DNA of 64,000 nucleotides. Source: Ceratobasidium sp. AG-K (taxonomy: Eukaryota; Basidiomycota; Agaricomycetes; Cantharellales; Ceratobasidiaceae). Position 1 is the stretch's first letter; each line of letters begins with the position of its first letter. The notes beneath the pieces are model-generated. The model ran no database searches. It was not told where the DNA came from and saw only the letters and a list, made by a program, of their open reading frames with translations. This document shows, in pieces, positions 31,735 to 44,177 of the stretch. Position numbers and translations under genes: made by a program. The stretch covers positions 62,001 through 126,000 of the forward strand of contig JAWNGF010000010.1 in assembly GCA_037039685.1 (NCBI GenBank). Reading direction: 5' to 3'.

Positions 31735-31809
31735 TGTTGCAACCTGCTAAGTAGTAGAGTTGACGACTGCTAATTGTCTTGTTGACTGTGAGCAATAAGT
31801 CTAAGTAGA
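31735..31809 (-). repeat. 5' LTR of C1, inner 75 bp, with primer-binding site at 31721-31732
   Basis: The LTR ends ...GCAACA on the minus strand at 31735. Two bases (TT) inward lies GTGAAGCAAGCT (minus 31732-31721). It pairs with the R-region AGCTUGCUUUGC-type sequence at 39158-39147 over 12 positions, two of them G:U. The remainder of this LTR is at 39023-39438, split off by B4. Confidence 0.85.
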
Positions 31810-32266
31810 TGTCGTGAGCCAGCTCCCTCCATCGGACTTGCCTGTCGTCTTGCCCGCCTGTCTCTTCTGTTATGTTGTGTTTCTGTTTCTGTTTGCTGCG
31901 TTGCCACCTTCTTGTGGTTATCCTGTTACATTGTGTAACATGGCTGTGCATTGTATGAGTCATGTCTGTTCATACAGCATGACTCATATGGACACTCCTG
32001 ATTGGTAGACTGTTATGACTCTTGTGGCTGCACTTTGTATGACTCGGCCACGTCTTGAATATATATAGAGGACCAACAAGCCTCGAAACCCCAGCTTGTT
32101 TTGTCTCGTCAAAACATTCCCCTTTGAGTGACACTTTGAACCACCCCTACCCTCGAGAGCCTACAGACACTTAAGTGTGTTGCGGTTCAAGAGGTCACTT
32201 AGGTTTTAGTGCCGTCCACTCTCCATCGTGGCTTGTCTCATAGCCACTTAGAAGAAGCTTACAACA
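31810..32266 (+). repeat. 5' LTR of B4 (457 bp)
   Basis: Starts TGTCGTGAGCC, ends CTTACAACA. Primer-binding site acaaaacaagct at 32269-32280. Confidence 0.95.
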
Positions 32267-32288
32267 TTACAAAACAAGCTTAACAATC

Positions 32289-34271
32289 ATGTCCATTCAG
32301 GAGGACACCGGATTGCGTCTTGCAACACCATTATCAATAAGGAGAGGACCAAGTAGGGCTTCAAGACCTACAAGTTCCCTCAACGAGCAAGATATCGCAC
32401 AAGCACGGGCCGGAGGACCAGCAAGATCTCACCCACAAAGCCAAGCCTCTATGCCCGGAACATTCAACACTGAGAACGTTTCAGTCATACAAGAAGAACC
32501 CACCATTGTTACTAGAGAACCAGGTGATATTACCGACAACCCCACACCAGTCACAATTCAAATCCCTATCTCAAATGTAACTCCAGGCCCATCACGTCCA
32601 CTTTGGCCTATGGGATCCAGAAGACAGTTTTTTTCCCCTCAGCCTGAAGCTCACGGGGGCGTATCCCTTGTTCCTATCAGACCCCCCCCCACGCCGCACA
32701 TCTCCAACGCTCCCCAAGTACCCCAGATTGCGGGAACTATCACCAACACCGGTCCAATCCCAATAAGCTCTCAGGCTGTGACACCTGTCAACCCAGCACC
32801 GCCATATGTACCACAGGGGTATTTGCAGCAAGCAACAGCAACTGAAGGTCAAGACGTCCCTGGGATTCCCAGCTCAAGTTCTAGCTCCAGCAATAGGACC
32901 ATGATCAACAATCTTGATGACCTTGACGATCTTCACCTTGGAAGGCACAATGCACTCGTGAGGATCATTGATGGAATGAGGATAACAATTGATAGAAGAC
33001 TCAACAGGTTAGAACAATCTACCCAAGTGTTGGCTAACAACCAACAAATCTTCAATGATTCCCTCAACAACCTACAAGGAACCCCAACAGATATCCTGAC
33101 AGCTGCACAAAACAGTGAACACAACAGCTTCTTGGTTGGACAAGACGTAATCCGCCTAAGAAACGAAGTCACAAACACACAAGGATTGGTAAACAATGTA
33201 CAGGAGGATCTAAACACCACAAGACAGGCACAGTTAGCCTGGAACAAAGCAGTTACCCAAGGACTAGAAGGGCTAAGGGAAGACGGAAGGGTTGCATTCA
33301 GACAGATTAACACCATACAAGAAACAATCAACAACATACTTGAACAGATGGATGAAGCATCCCTACACGCTGTATCACCCCCCCACCCCAAAGCAGAATC
33401 TACCAGGATCAACGAATTGGAACAAAAGCTATGTCAGCTTTCTGAAAACCCTAACAACAGAAGAGAAAACAGGCGCCCAAAAGTAACTAGACCAGAAGCT
33501 TTTGATGGGAAGAAAGGAGAAGGAGCAGAAATGTTCATCACCCAGATGGAGAGCTACTGTGTCAGGTTGGGCGACCAATACAGCTCGGGACAAGAACGGA
33601 TTAGAGAAGTGCTAGCAAATTTTAAATTGGATAACAGATCCGCCACACATTGGGCCCAAGTGCTGCTCCGATCCATGAACAATGGAGTACCTGACCCAAA
33701 CCTAATGTCATGGGAAACATTCAAATCGCACTTCATGGAACAATTTAGCAACCCTAACAAGAAGGCTAAGGCGGAAGCCAATATCTGAAAAAGCAAACAA
33801 GTCAACTCAGTAGCAAACTATGCGACAGAATTCCGATTTCACATGGTAGATGTGAATTGGGGGGAAGAAGCCCTTATCAACCAATTCAAGGAAGGACTCA
33901 AGCCACAGATCAAAACAGAATTAGCACGATTCGAACTTTCCCTTATCAATGAGGATGGAACTGAAAGGCACCTTAACCTTAACCAATGGGTCACTCTTGC
34001 GATCTCCATTGACCAGAAATTGCAACAGATTAAAGCATCCACCGGAAAGAAAACACCCCAATCAACCACTACTGGGCAAACCTCAACAAAACGGCTTCCA
34101 GACGAAGTATACAAGGCAAGAATAACATCAAATCGATGTCTGAAATGCGGTCAAGAAGGTCACCGTTCGCTCAAATGCTCATCCAAAGAATGGATAACAA
34201 CTGAGCCCAGCATAAAGGGAAGAGAAGCTACAATCCTAGAAGACTCGGGAAAAGAAGGGGTCTCCCTCTAA
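32289..34271 (+). pseudogene. gag: Gag, element B4 (one TGA)
   Basis: 1983 nt, the same length as B1 gag. Single TGA at 33786-33788, where B2/B1-type copies read CGA. Coiled coil, gag core and knuckle CLKCGQEGHRSLKC are present. Slip heptamer G GGA AAA at 34247-34253. Confidence 0.93.
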
Positions 34272-34273
34272 CT

Positions 34274-37200
34274 GTGTGTGGAGAGACCAAAGAACCGGCA
34301 ATGGAAACAATGTACTTTAGAGCAACAAACAAATCAACCATTGTTTACACAAGCATTGCCGGAATCACAGAACCTGTCCCTACCCTCATTGATTCAGGAG
34401 CTTCGAAAAACTTTATGGACATCTCTTGGGCCCGCTCCAACAACATTCCTCTGATTGAACGTCCCTCTCCACGGAAAGTAATTGGCATCCAGGGAAAAGA
34501 ACTCTCACATCAAATACGCTTCAAAGCCAAGCTTGTACTGGATATAGAAGGGAAACCCTTCAAACAAATCTTTTTCGCTATGCCTACTGGAGAAACCAAG
34601 CTCATTTTAGGACTTGAATGGTTAGAAGAAGCAAACCCCAATATTGACTGGAAAACAAAGCACATATCATGGCGACCAGAACCCATACAGGCAAGAACGG
34701 CCTCAATAGACGACCTACTGGAAGAATTCAAGGAATTCGCCGACGTATTTAGCAAAGAAAAGTTCGAGAGAATTCCGGATCATCGCCCATATGATTGCGC
34801 CATTGATTTCAAGGAAGGGGCTGAACTTCCAAAACCAGCCAGACCTATCCCGCTCTCACTGGCCAAATCTATTGCACTAAGGGAATACCTGGATGAGGAA
34901 ATCGCCGCCGGGAAAATTCAACCTAGCAAATCCCCCATCGCATCACCTTGTTTCTTTGTCAAAAAACCTATTGATCCAAAGAATCCAGAAGCAGTGCAAC
35001 AACTACGGCTTGTTCAGGACCTCAGAGGAGTAAATGCCATTACAAAGGACGACAGGTTTCCAATGCCCTTAATGAAAGATCTTCTGGATAAAATCAAGGA
35101 TGCAAAAATCTTCTCCAAGATTGACCTATGCATGGGTTTCAACAATATTAGAATTAGGGAAGGGGACAAATGGAAGACTGCTTTCAGAACCAAGGAAGGA
35201 CTATTCGAATACATTGTCATGCCATTTGGACTAAAAAATGCTCCTGCCATTTTCCAAAGATACATGAACCACATCTTCCATGACCTTATTGACGTATGTG
35301 ACATAGTATACATTGACGACATCTTAGTCTTCTCTAAAAACAGAAGCCAACATACTATAGATGTCAGGAAGGTGCTGAAGATCTTACTGGATGAAAACCT
35401 TTTTGCAAAGCTCCCAAAATGCGAATTCTTTGTCACCAAGCTTACATATACTGGACTTGGAATCAGCGATTCTGGCATCTCTATGGAAGAAGAGAAGGTC
35501 AAGGCAATAAAGGAATGGAAGGAACCAAAAACGGTCAAACAGGTTCAGGCGTTCTTAGGATTTGCAAACTTCTACCAAAGATTTGTACCAGACTTTAGCC
35601 GTTTAGCAAAACCTTTGACAACCCTGACAAGAAAGGATAACAAATGGAAATGGGAAAAGGATCAACAGCAGGCTTTCAAGGCCCTGAAAGCAGAAATTAG
35701 CAGGGAGCCAACACTTTGCCATCCTGACCCTGAGAAACCTTTTTTGCTGGAAACGGATGCAAGTGGAGTAGCAATGGGGGCAATCCTATCTCAAAGACAA
35801 GACGATGGCTACCTACACCCTATAGTGTTCCTGTCGAAATCCTTCAATGAGGCTCAGCTCAACTACGACGTCCATGACAAGGAACTTATGGCAATCATAG
35901 AATCACTAACACATTGGAGGTTATACCTTGAGGGAACAAAGGATCTGATCACTTTCTACACCAATCACAGGAACCTACAGTTCTGGAAGGAAGCAAGAAC
36001 GTTTAACCGTCGACACGCAAGATGGCATCAAATACTGGCTTCCTACAACTTTGATATCATATACCATCCTGGGATCCTTTTGTCTAAACCGGATCTGTTG
36101 TCAAGACGATCGGACCACAAGGACATTCCCACACCAGAACAAATTATGATATCTGCTGAAAAATTCAGAGGATTTGTGGGGCAGTTGGACATGGACATTA
36201 TGGCAACTATCAAAGAAGCACAGGAAACCGATGAAGGACTGGCAAAAATCAAGGAAATCTGTGACTCAAGGGAAATGTTACCAAGAACCCTGCAACATAG
36301 CGCAAAGGATTACAACTTCAAAGAGGGGACTAATATGGTACAAAGGGAAGATTTATGTCCCAGAAGATAAGGAAGCCAGACTATCCATCATGCAACTACA
36401 CCATGACTCAAGGATTGCAGGGCATCAGGGACAAGCCAGGACATTGGAACTTATAGCAAGAACATACTTCTGGCCAGGGATCAAGCAAAGCATAAACAGA
36501 TAGGTGGAATCCTGTGAAACCTGCCAACAAACAAAGGGATCAAAGTCAATAGTACCGATCAAACCCTTAGAAATTCCAAAAGGTCCCTGGGAAGACATAG
36601 CTTTTGACTTTGTAGTAAAACTGCCAAGGTCCAAAGGGTCAGACAGCATCCTGGTAGTGGTAGACCGCTTCTCAAGAATGGCACATTTCATACCCTGCAA
36701 AGAATCTCACACGGCAAGCGAGTTGGCAAATCTCTTTGTCACAAATGTTTGGAAACTACATGGCTTTCCAAAAAGCACAATCTCAGATTGAGGAACTACT
36801 TTCAATTCTAAACTTATGAAGGCTGTTTACAAGAGAATTGGAAGTAGCCCAAGCTTCAGCACTGCCTACCACCCCCAGACAGATGGAGTAACAGAAAGAA
36901 TCAACCAATGGATGGAAGGCTGGCTGCGATCCTTCGTCAACTACCGGCAAGATGATTGAACAGACTTGTTACCAATTGCGGAATTCAGCTATAATCTGCA
37001 GAAGCACCGTGTAACGGGTAGTTCCCCTTTTGCAATAGTCTACGGCAGGGAACCATTGTGGAACATCTCATCAGAAGAAACAGCGGTTCCGGAAGCAAAC
37101 ACCATGATGGAAAAATGGCGTAACATCCATGACGAAGCTATTGCATCAATGCAAGACCAAAGGCTCCCAGAGGAAGAACCAAAAAACGAGTACCAGGAAG

Positions 37201-37737
37201 GAGATCTAGTATGGCTGTTGGGAAAAAACATCCAAACAAAAAGACCCTCAAAGAAACTGGATAACATGAAACACGGATCATTTGTTGTGAAGCAGAAGAT
37301 AGGATCACACACTTATGAGCTCAATCTACCAGCAACAATGAGGGTGCACCCTGTTTTCCACATCGACTTGCTCAGCCCTTACAGAGAAGACACAGAGTTC
37401 AAACAGAACCAACCCTGACCACCGCCGATAATTACTGAAGAAGGAGAAGAAGAGTATGAAGTAGACAAGGTTTTGGATTGGAAGGAGACAAAGGATGGTC
37501 TTTTTTACTGGGTCAGATGGAAGGGTTATGGAAGTGAAGAAGACACAGAACAAAGGGCGGAAGATTTTGGTCACCTTTCAAAGATCATCAAGGACCTTCT
37601 ACGCCAACACCCCAAAGCTCCCACACCATCTAACTACACTCCAGGAAGGATAAAAGGCAGAGGGGGTACAGTTGAAAGTAACATCTGCAAAGCTTGCAAC
37701 TACTCCAAAACACACTCCCAACTCTACGCTTTAAATC
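34274..37737 (+). pseudogene. pol: Pol polyprotein, element B4 (frameshift and several stops)
   Basis: Opens in the -1 frame of gag at a GTG. Intact through protease, RT (YIDD) and most of RNase H, though TNHRN replaces TDHRN. A one-base insertion in a G run near 36325 shifts the frame. The new frame has TAG at 36501-36503, TGA at 36789-36791 (CGA elsewhere), a TGA near 36957 (TGG elsewhere) and TGA at 37416-37418 (CGA elsewhere). The chromodomain is recognisable near 37460-37580. A further indel before ORF3 leaves the tail in the ORF3 frame, an accident of decay. Confidence 0.92.
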
Positions 37738-37754
37738 TTTTTTTGCTCTCCACC

Positions 37755-38518
37755 ATGCCTGCCGTTACCCGTGCCATCATCTCCAACAACCTCACCTGCG
37801 TCCTTGAAGGACCCGCCTTTGCCACAGCAAGGATCCTCGACGCTGGAGCCGCCCTCTACGTCTTCAAAAGGGCACAGCAAAGCTCCGGCAGAATGCACTT
37901 TAGGGCGTCGGACAACTTATTGCACTCAGACCTGGGAGAATTCCAGTGGGTCGGAAAGAAATGGCCAACACATATGCAGCTCCTGCGTAAGGATATCTAC
38001 GTCTGTCGGGGATGCGCCGCGTTCTAGGCCTTGGAGGTTGTCCTCCTCTCCACCCATATGCTCAGAGTTGTCGAATGGGGACAAGAAGGGGCATACTCAA
38101 GCGAGTGGGTGCCAGGATACGATGGGAGACAACCAACGCTCCGACCTAGGTGGAACAACGCTTGGGATGCCAACTATGAGAGGGACCTGAGCAACTGGAA
38201 GATGGAGAGGGGAAGGTACCAGAAGGAGAAGTTTGAATGGGCACCAAACTGGTGGAAGTGGGAGGAGGCAGATGTGTTGGCATGGAAGGAGACGGAGCCA
38301 GACGTGCAACAATGGATGAGGAGTTTGTAGATGCCCAGAAGAGGGTCTCGGATTGGTCCAAGGCTGACTGGACAAAGGAGGTGACGTGGGAAGAATGGGA
38401 GAAGTTCTCGGACGAACCAGGTAACACTGTGTTCAATCCCATTGATTTAACCTTTGATGAGGACAAGGGGCTGGAAGAACACTTGCTCGCAAAAAGCAAG
38501 GATTGTGAGATCCAGTAG
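37755..38518 (+). pseudogene. ORF3 of unknown function, element B4 (TAG and 1-nt deletion)
   Basis: ATG at 37755; TAG at 38025-38027 replaces CAG in the CRGCAAFQ motif; one base is missing near 38313 (764 nt in total versus 765). Otherwise collinear with the B3 ORF3. Confidence 0.86.
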
Positions 38519-38560
38519 AGCCCATCCAGGTCCCCTAGACGGACTCTTAGAGGGGAGTAA

Positions 38561-39017
38561 TGTCGTGAGCCAGCTCCCTCCATCGGACTTGCCTGTTGTC
38601 TCGCCCGCCTGTCTCTTCTGTTATGTTGTGTTTCTGTTTCTGTTTGCTGCGTTGCCACCTTCTTGTGGTTATCCTGTTACATTGTGTAACACGGCTGTGC
38701 ATTGTACGAGTCATGTCTGTTCATAGAGCATGACTCATATGGACACTCCTGATTGGTAGACTGTTATGACTCTTGTGGCTGCGCTTTGTATGACTCGGCC
38801 ACGTCTTGAATATATATAGAGGACCAACAAGCCTGGAAACCCCAGCTTGTTTTGTCTCATCAAAACATTCCCCTTTGAGTGACACTTTGAACCACCCCTA
38901 CCCTCAAGAGCCTACAGACGCTTAAGTGTGTTGCGGTTCAAGAGGTCACTTATGTTTTAGTGCCGTCCACTCTCCATCGCGGCTTGTCTCATAGCCACTT
39001 AGAAGAAGCTTATGACA
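38561..39017 (+). repeat. 3' LTR of B4 (457 bp)
   Basis: Preceded by ggggagtaa. Ends CTTATGACA, where the 5' copy ends CTTACAACA. Both can derive from CTTACGACA by CpG decay on opposite strands. Confidence 0.95.
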
Positions 39018-39022
39018 GTAGA

Positions 39023-39438
39023 CTAAATCGCTAAGGGAAATCACTAGCTTCTAAGTAGAAGTCCTAGCTCCAAATCCCAAGTGGCTGCTGAAGTGGCTAA
39101 GTAGCCAAGTGCCTCTTGATCACACACTGCAGGGAGAGTTGACAAGGCAAAGCAAGCTGGGGATGACCATGCTTGCAAGCCAGTATATATAGGCAAAGAC
39201 AGGTCGAGTCATATATACAGAGTGAGTCAACGAGTCCAGCCACAACCGAGTCATAAAGGGGGCTGCGTAAGGCCAGCCAATAGAAAACAGCATGAGTCAT
39301 ATGACTCATGGTAACACATCATCCATACACCTCACTAAACAAGGGAGAGGGCACATCTATACAGAAGAGGCGCGTAAGGCGCCGGTACAAGCCACGAGTC
39401 TGCAGAAAGAGAGACAGAGGGTGGGACAGGTCACAACA
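39023..39438 (-). repeat. 5' LTR of C1, outer 416 bp, with TATA and self-primer
   Basis: On the minus strand it starts TGTTGTGACCTG at 39438. TATATATA at 39191-39184, then AGCTTGCTTTGC beginning 33 nt downstream (39158-39147). U3 contains an overlapping palindrome atgagtcatatgactcat and further gagtca motifs. Confidence 0.93.
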
Positions 39439-39443
39439 CTCGC

Positions 39444-39714
39444 AATCTCCATCGACCAGAAATTGCAACAGATCAAGGCATTTACTGGGAAGAAAACACC
39501 CCAATTGACCACTACTGGGCAAACCTCTACAAAGCAGCTTCCAGAGAAAGTATACAAGGCAAGAATAGCATCAAACCAATGCCTGAAGTGCGGCCAAGAA
39601 GGTCACCGTTTGCTCAAATGCTCATCGAAGGAGTGGATAACAACTGAGCCCAGCATAAAGGGAAGAGAAGCTACGATAATAGAAGATTTGGGAAAAGAAG
39701 GGGTCTCCCTCTAA
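39444..39714 (+). pseudogene. gag: Gag, C-terminal part, element B1 (after C1)
   Basis: Completes the Ala codon split by C1 and reads ISIDQKLQQI to the knuckle CLKCGQEGHRLLKC and TAA at 39714. Slip heptamer at 39690-39696. Confidence 0.92.
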
Positions 39715-39716
39715 CT

Positions 39717-42700
39717 GTGTGTGGAGAGACCAAAGAACCGGCAATCAAAACAATGTACTTTAGAGCAACAAACGAATCAACCATTGTTTACACAAACATT
39801 GCCAGAATCACAGAACCAGTCCCTACTCTCATCGATTCAGGAGCTTCTAAAAACTTTATGGACATCTCTTGGGCCCGCTCCAACAACATTCCTCTCATTG
39901 AGCTTCCCTCTCCACGAAAATTAATTGGCATCCAGGGAAAAGAACTCTCACACCAAATACACTTCAAAGCCAAGCTTGTACTAGACGTAGAAGGAAAAAC
40001 CTTCAAACAAATCTTTTTTGCTATGCCTACTGGAGAAACCAAGCTCATTTTAGGACTTGAATGGTTAGAAGAAGCAAACCCTGATATTAACTGGAAAACA
40101 AAGCACATATCATGGCAACCTGAACCCATACAGGCAAGAACAGCCTCAATAGATGACCTACCAGAAGAATTCAAGGAATTTGCTGATGTGTTTAGCAAGG
40201 AAAAGTTTGAGAGAATTCCGGATCATCGCCCATACGACTGTGCCATCGACTTCAAGGAAGGGGCTGAACTTCCAAAACCGGCGAGACCTATCCCGCTCTC
40301 ACCAGCCAAATCAATTGCACTAAGGGAATACCTGGATGAGGAAATCCCCGCCGGGAAAATTTGACCCAGCAAATCCCCCATTGGGTCACCTTGTTTCTTT
40401 GTCAAAAAACCTATTGATCCAAAGAATCCAGAAGCAGTGCAACAATTACGGCTTGTTCAAGACCTCAGAGGAGTGAACGCAATTACAATGGACAACAGGT
40501 TCCCAATGCCCTTAATGGAAGATCTTCTGGGTAAAATCAAGGATGCAAAAATTTTCTCCAAAATCGATCTGCGCATGGGTTTCAACAATATCAGAATTAG
40601 GGAACGGGACAAATGGAAGACAGCCTTCAGAACCAAGGAAGGCCTGTTCGAATACATTGTCATGCCATTTGGACTAAAAAATGCTCCCACCATATTCCAA
40701 AGATACATGAACCACATCTTCCACAACCTTATCAACATATGTGTCATAGTATACATTGACAACATCCTAGTCTTCTCTAAAAACAGAAGTCAACCTATTA
40801 TAAATGTCAGGAAGGTGCTGAAGATCTTACTGGATGAAAACCTATTTGCAAAACTCCTGAAATGCGAATTCTTTGTCACCAAACTTACATATACCGGACT
40901 TGGAATCAGTGATTCTGACATCTCTATGGAGGAAGAAAAGGTCAAGGCAATAAAGGAATGGAAGGAACCAAAACGGTCATGCAGGTTCAGGCATTCCTAG
41001 GATTCGCAAACTCCTACCAAAGATTTGTACCAAATTTTAGCTGTTTAGCAAAACCCTTAACAACCCTTACAAGAAAGGATAACAAATGGAAATGGGAGAA
41101 GGATCAACAGGAGGCTTTCGATGCCCTGAAAGCAGAAATTAGCAAGGAACCCACACTACGCCATCCTGACCCTGAGAAACCCTTTTTTTCTGGAAACGGA
41201 TGCAAGCAGAGTAGCAATGGGGGCAATTCTGTCTCAAAGGCAAGACAATGGCTACCTACACCCTATAGCATTCCTATCAAAATCCTTCAACGAGGCTCAG
41301 CTCAACTACGACGTCCATGACAAGGAACTTATGGCAATCATAGAATCACTAACACATTGGAGGTTATACCTTGACGGAACAAAGGATCCAATCACTATCT
41401 ACACCGATCACAGGAACCTACAGTTCTGGAAAGAAGCAAGAATGTTCAACCGTCGACACACAAGATGGCATCAACTACTGGCTTCCTACAACTTTGATAT
41501 CATATACCGTCCTGGAATCCTTTCGTCTAAACCGGACCTATTGTCAAGACGATCTGACCATGAGGATATTCCCACACTGGAACAAATTATGATATCCGCT
41601 GAAAAATTTAAAGGATTTATGGGGCAGATGAACACAGACATTATGGCAACTATCAAGGAGGCACAAGAAACTGATGAAGGACTGGCAAAAATCAAGGAAA
41701 TCTGCGAATCAAAGGAAATGCTACCAAGAACCCTGCAACACAGCGCAAAAGATTACGACTTCAAGGAGGGACTAATATGGTACAAAGGGAAAATTTACGT
41801 CCCAGAAGATAAGGAAGCCAGACTGTCCATCATGCGGCTACACCATGACTCAAGGATTGCAGGGCATCAGGGACAAGCCAGGACGTTGGAACTAATAGCA
41901 AGAAGATACTTCTGGCCAGGGATGAAGCAGAGCATAAACAGATACGTGGAATCCTGTGAGACCTGCCAACAAACAAGGGGATCAAAGTCAATAGTACCGA
42001 TCAAACCTCTAGAAATTCCAAAAGGTCCCTGGGAAGACATAGCATTCGACTTTGTAGTGAAATTGCCAAAATCCAGAGGGTCAGACAGCATCATGGTAGT
42101 GGTGGACCGGTTCTCAAGAATGGCGCATTTCATACCCTGCAAAGAATCTCACATGGCAAGCGAGCTGGCAAATCTTTTTATCACAAATGTTTGGAAACTA
42201 CACAGCTTTCCAAAAAGCATGATCTCAGACCAAGGGACAACTTTCAATTCTAAACTTATGAAGGCCGTTTACAAGAGAATTGGAACTAGCCCAAGCTTCA
42301 GCACTGCCTACCACCCCCAGACAGATGGAGTAACAGAAAGAATCAACCAATGGATGGAAGGCTGGCTATGTTCCTTTGTCAACTACCAGCAAGATGATTG
42401 GGTGGACTTGTTACCTATTGCAGAATTCAGTTATAATCTGCAGAAGCACCGTGTAACAGGGAGTTCCCCTTTTGCAATAGTCTACGGCAGGGAACCATTG
42501 TGGAAGGTCTCATCAGAAGAAACGACAGTTCCTGAAGCAAACACCATCACGGAAAAATGGCGTAGCATCCACAACAAAGCTATCGCATCAATGGAAAACC
42601 AAAGGCTCCCGGAGGAAGAACCAAAAAACGAGTACCAGGAAGGAGATCTAGTATGGCTGTTGGGAAGAAACATCCAAAAAAAAGACCCTCAAAGAAACTG

Positions 42701-43190
42701 GATAACAAGAAGCATGGACCATTTGTTGTGAAGCGGAAGATAGGATCACATGCTTATGAGCTCAGTCTACCGGCAACAATGAGGGTGCGCCCTGTTTTCC
42801 ACATCGACTTGCTCAGCCCTTACAGAGAAGACACAGAGTTCAAGCAAAACCAACCCCGACCACCGCCGATAATTACTGAAGGAGAAGAAGAATATGAAGT
42901 AGAAAAGATTTTGGACTGGAAGGAGACAAAGGATGGTCTTTTTTACAGGGTCAGATGGAAGGGTTATGGAAGTGAAGAAGACACAGAACAAAGGGCGGAA
43001 GATTTTGGTCACCTTTCTAAGATCATCAAGGACCTTCCATGCCAACACCCCAAGGCTCCCACGCCATCTAACTACATTCCAGGAAAGATAAAAGGCAGAG
43101 GGGGCACAACTGGTAGTGGTACTTGCAAAACTTGCTCATTATCCAACTCGCTCTACACACGCCACGCTCTAAATCTCTTTTGCTCCTCAC
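39717..43190 (+). pseudogene. pol: Pol polyprotein, element B1 (one TGA, three frameshifts)
   Basis: Protease LIDSGAS, RT (the YIDD motif reads YIDN here, so a catalytic Asp is lost), RNase H, integrase and chromodomain are all recognisable. TGA at 40362-40364 (CGA elsewhere). Frame changes near 40973 (A run, one base lost), 41190 (T run) and 42677 (A run). All three lie in homopolymers. Confidence 0.92.
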
Positions 43191-43191
43191 A

Positions 43192-43290
43192 ATGCCTGCC
43201 GTCACCTGCTCTACAATTACCAACAACCTCATCCACGTTCTTGAAGGGCCAGCCTTCCAAACAGCGTGCATCCTGGACTCAGGAGCGGCC
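43192..43290 (+). pseudogene. ORF3 of unknown function, element B1, first 99 nt (cut by A2)
   Basis: MPAVTCSTITNNLIHVLEGPA-like start; cut inside the GAALYVF region. With 50242-50907 the total is exactly 765 nt, so the ORF was uninterrupted when A2 inserted. Confidence 0.87.
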
Positions 43291-43703
43291 TGTCATGAGC
43301 TGACTAAGCTCAGACATTTTATTCTGATTTTATATCTTTTTTTCCGAACACTTTCCTTTTTTGGTACAAATGTCCTCTGGCGCTTAACTTGTATCATGTG
43401 ATGTATTTGTCTTTCCATTTGATATTGGTGATGCTTCCGGAACTTCCAGAATGTTGAGTCATATCTCTTATCTCGCTTATCATCGGTTGTACTCGGCTTT
43501 CCCACACTGATAGATGATGACGTGGCATTGATCCCTCATGTATATAAACCCAGAGGTCAAGCCGGTTAACGACAAGGCTTGACCTCCTCTCCACTAGGAC
43601 TTGCTAAATCAAATCCTCTTAACTATCACTACTCCTTGGGTTCTAAGACTTCTCCAAGTCAAACCCCTTAACCTTATATACCTAATTGACCCAAGTCGGG
43701 ACA
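43291..43703 (+). repeat. 5' LTR of A2 (413 bp)
   Basis: Starts TGTCATGAGCTGAC and ends AAGTCGGGACA. It reads identical to 49824-50236. Confidence 0.98.
43541..43585 (+). promoter_or_regulatory. TATA box, hairpin and self-primer of A2 5' LTR
   Basis: TATATAAA (43541-43548) is followed 33 nt from its first base by AAGGCTTGACCT (43574-43585), the exact complement of the primer-binding site at 43706-43717. Between them lies gaggtcaagcc (43553-43563), which forms an 11-bp inverted repeat with ggcttgacctc (43576-43586). Confidence 0.68.
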
Positions 43704-43705
43704 TT

Positions 43706-43717
43706 AGGTCAAGCCTT
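43706..43717 (+). promoter_or_regulatory. Primer-binding site of A2 (self-priming type)
   Basis: aggtcaagcctt, two bases (tt) after the LTR end; perfect complement over 12 nt to the R region. Confidence 0.68.
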
Positions 43718-44177
43718 TTTAAAGCATCAGCCCTAAAAAGCTCCTGCTTTTCCACCAAGTAGATAGAACGTACACGGGAAAACGGGCATAGTACAACGGA
43801 CGAAGAGCTATACTCGATATAGACCAGTAGTCCCATGTCGCTATACGCTGTCAGTGAACCCAATCGTTATCCTCTTTCGGGTCATAGCGGCTTTAGTCAG
43901 CTAAATACACCCTTACTCTGTTATACACTGTCGCTATCACGCCCGCCCAAGGCTGTTGATAACTGATAAGATCAGATAAGGAGTATATAAAGCAAAAGCT
44001 TAGCGTCTAGCACCCTTCACATCCAAATCAACATCTCGGGGAAGCCAGGTCCTCTCAAGCAAAACTGGAAAGTGGTCGGAGCACCACCCAAGTTAACACT
44101 CTCATCCATCAAGAACCACATCTACTCGTCGTTTCCATCAGTACGCACTAAAAAGGAACTAATTAGTAACTAACTAA
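43718..44177 (+). other. Leader of A2 with internal TATA box and possible intron
   Basis: No convincing gene. A second TATATAAA lies at 43984-43991, followed by a C/A-rich leader. An ATG near 43834 opens only 43 codons. A GTACGC donor (44141), a CTAAC branch-like motif and TTTTTTAG acceptor (to 44209) could bound a 69-nt intron that would supply a start to ORF0. All inferred. Confidence 0.35.

Larger units (their letters stand above)
31810..39017 (+). mobile_element. B4: family B gypsy element inserted in the 5' LTR of C1
   Basis: Target duplication gtaga at 31805-31809 and 39018-39022. LTRs 457 bp each with about 14 differences, about 11 of them at CpG. All ORFs carry stops or shifts. Length 7208 bp. 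Confidence 0.96.
17026..39438 (-). mobile_element. C1: family C gypsy element on the minus strand, inserted in B1 gag; contains B3 and B4
   Basis: Target duplication ctcgc at 17021-17025 and 39439-39443. Own segments: 17026-23836, 31075-31809, 39023-39438; about 7962 bp without inserts. Each LTR is 491 bp once B4 is removed. The six differences between the two LTRs are all CpG versus TpG/CpA. On the coding strand the order is LTR, gag, pol, ORF3, LTR. Confidence 0.95.

Noticed and set aside
37473..38027. Pol-ORF3 fusion gene in B4
   Set aside because: Pol and ORF3 share a frame there only because of indels; intact copies have them in different frames.
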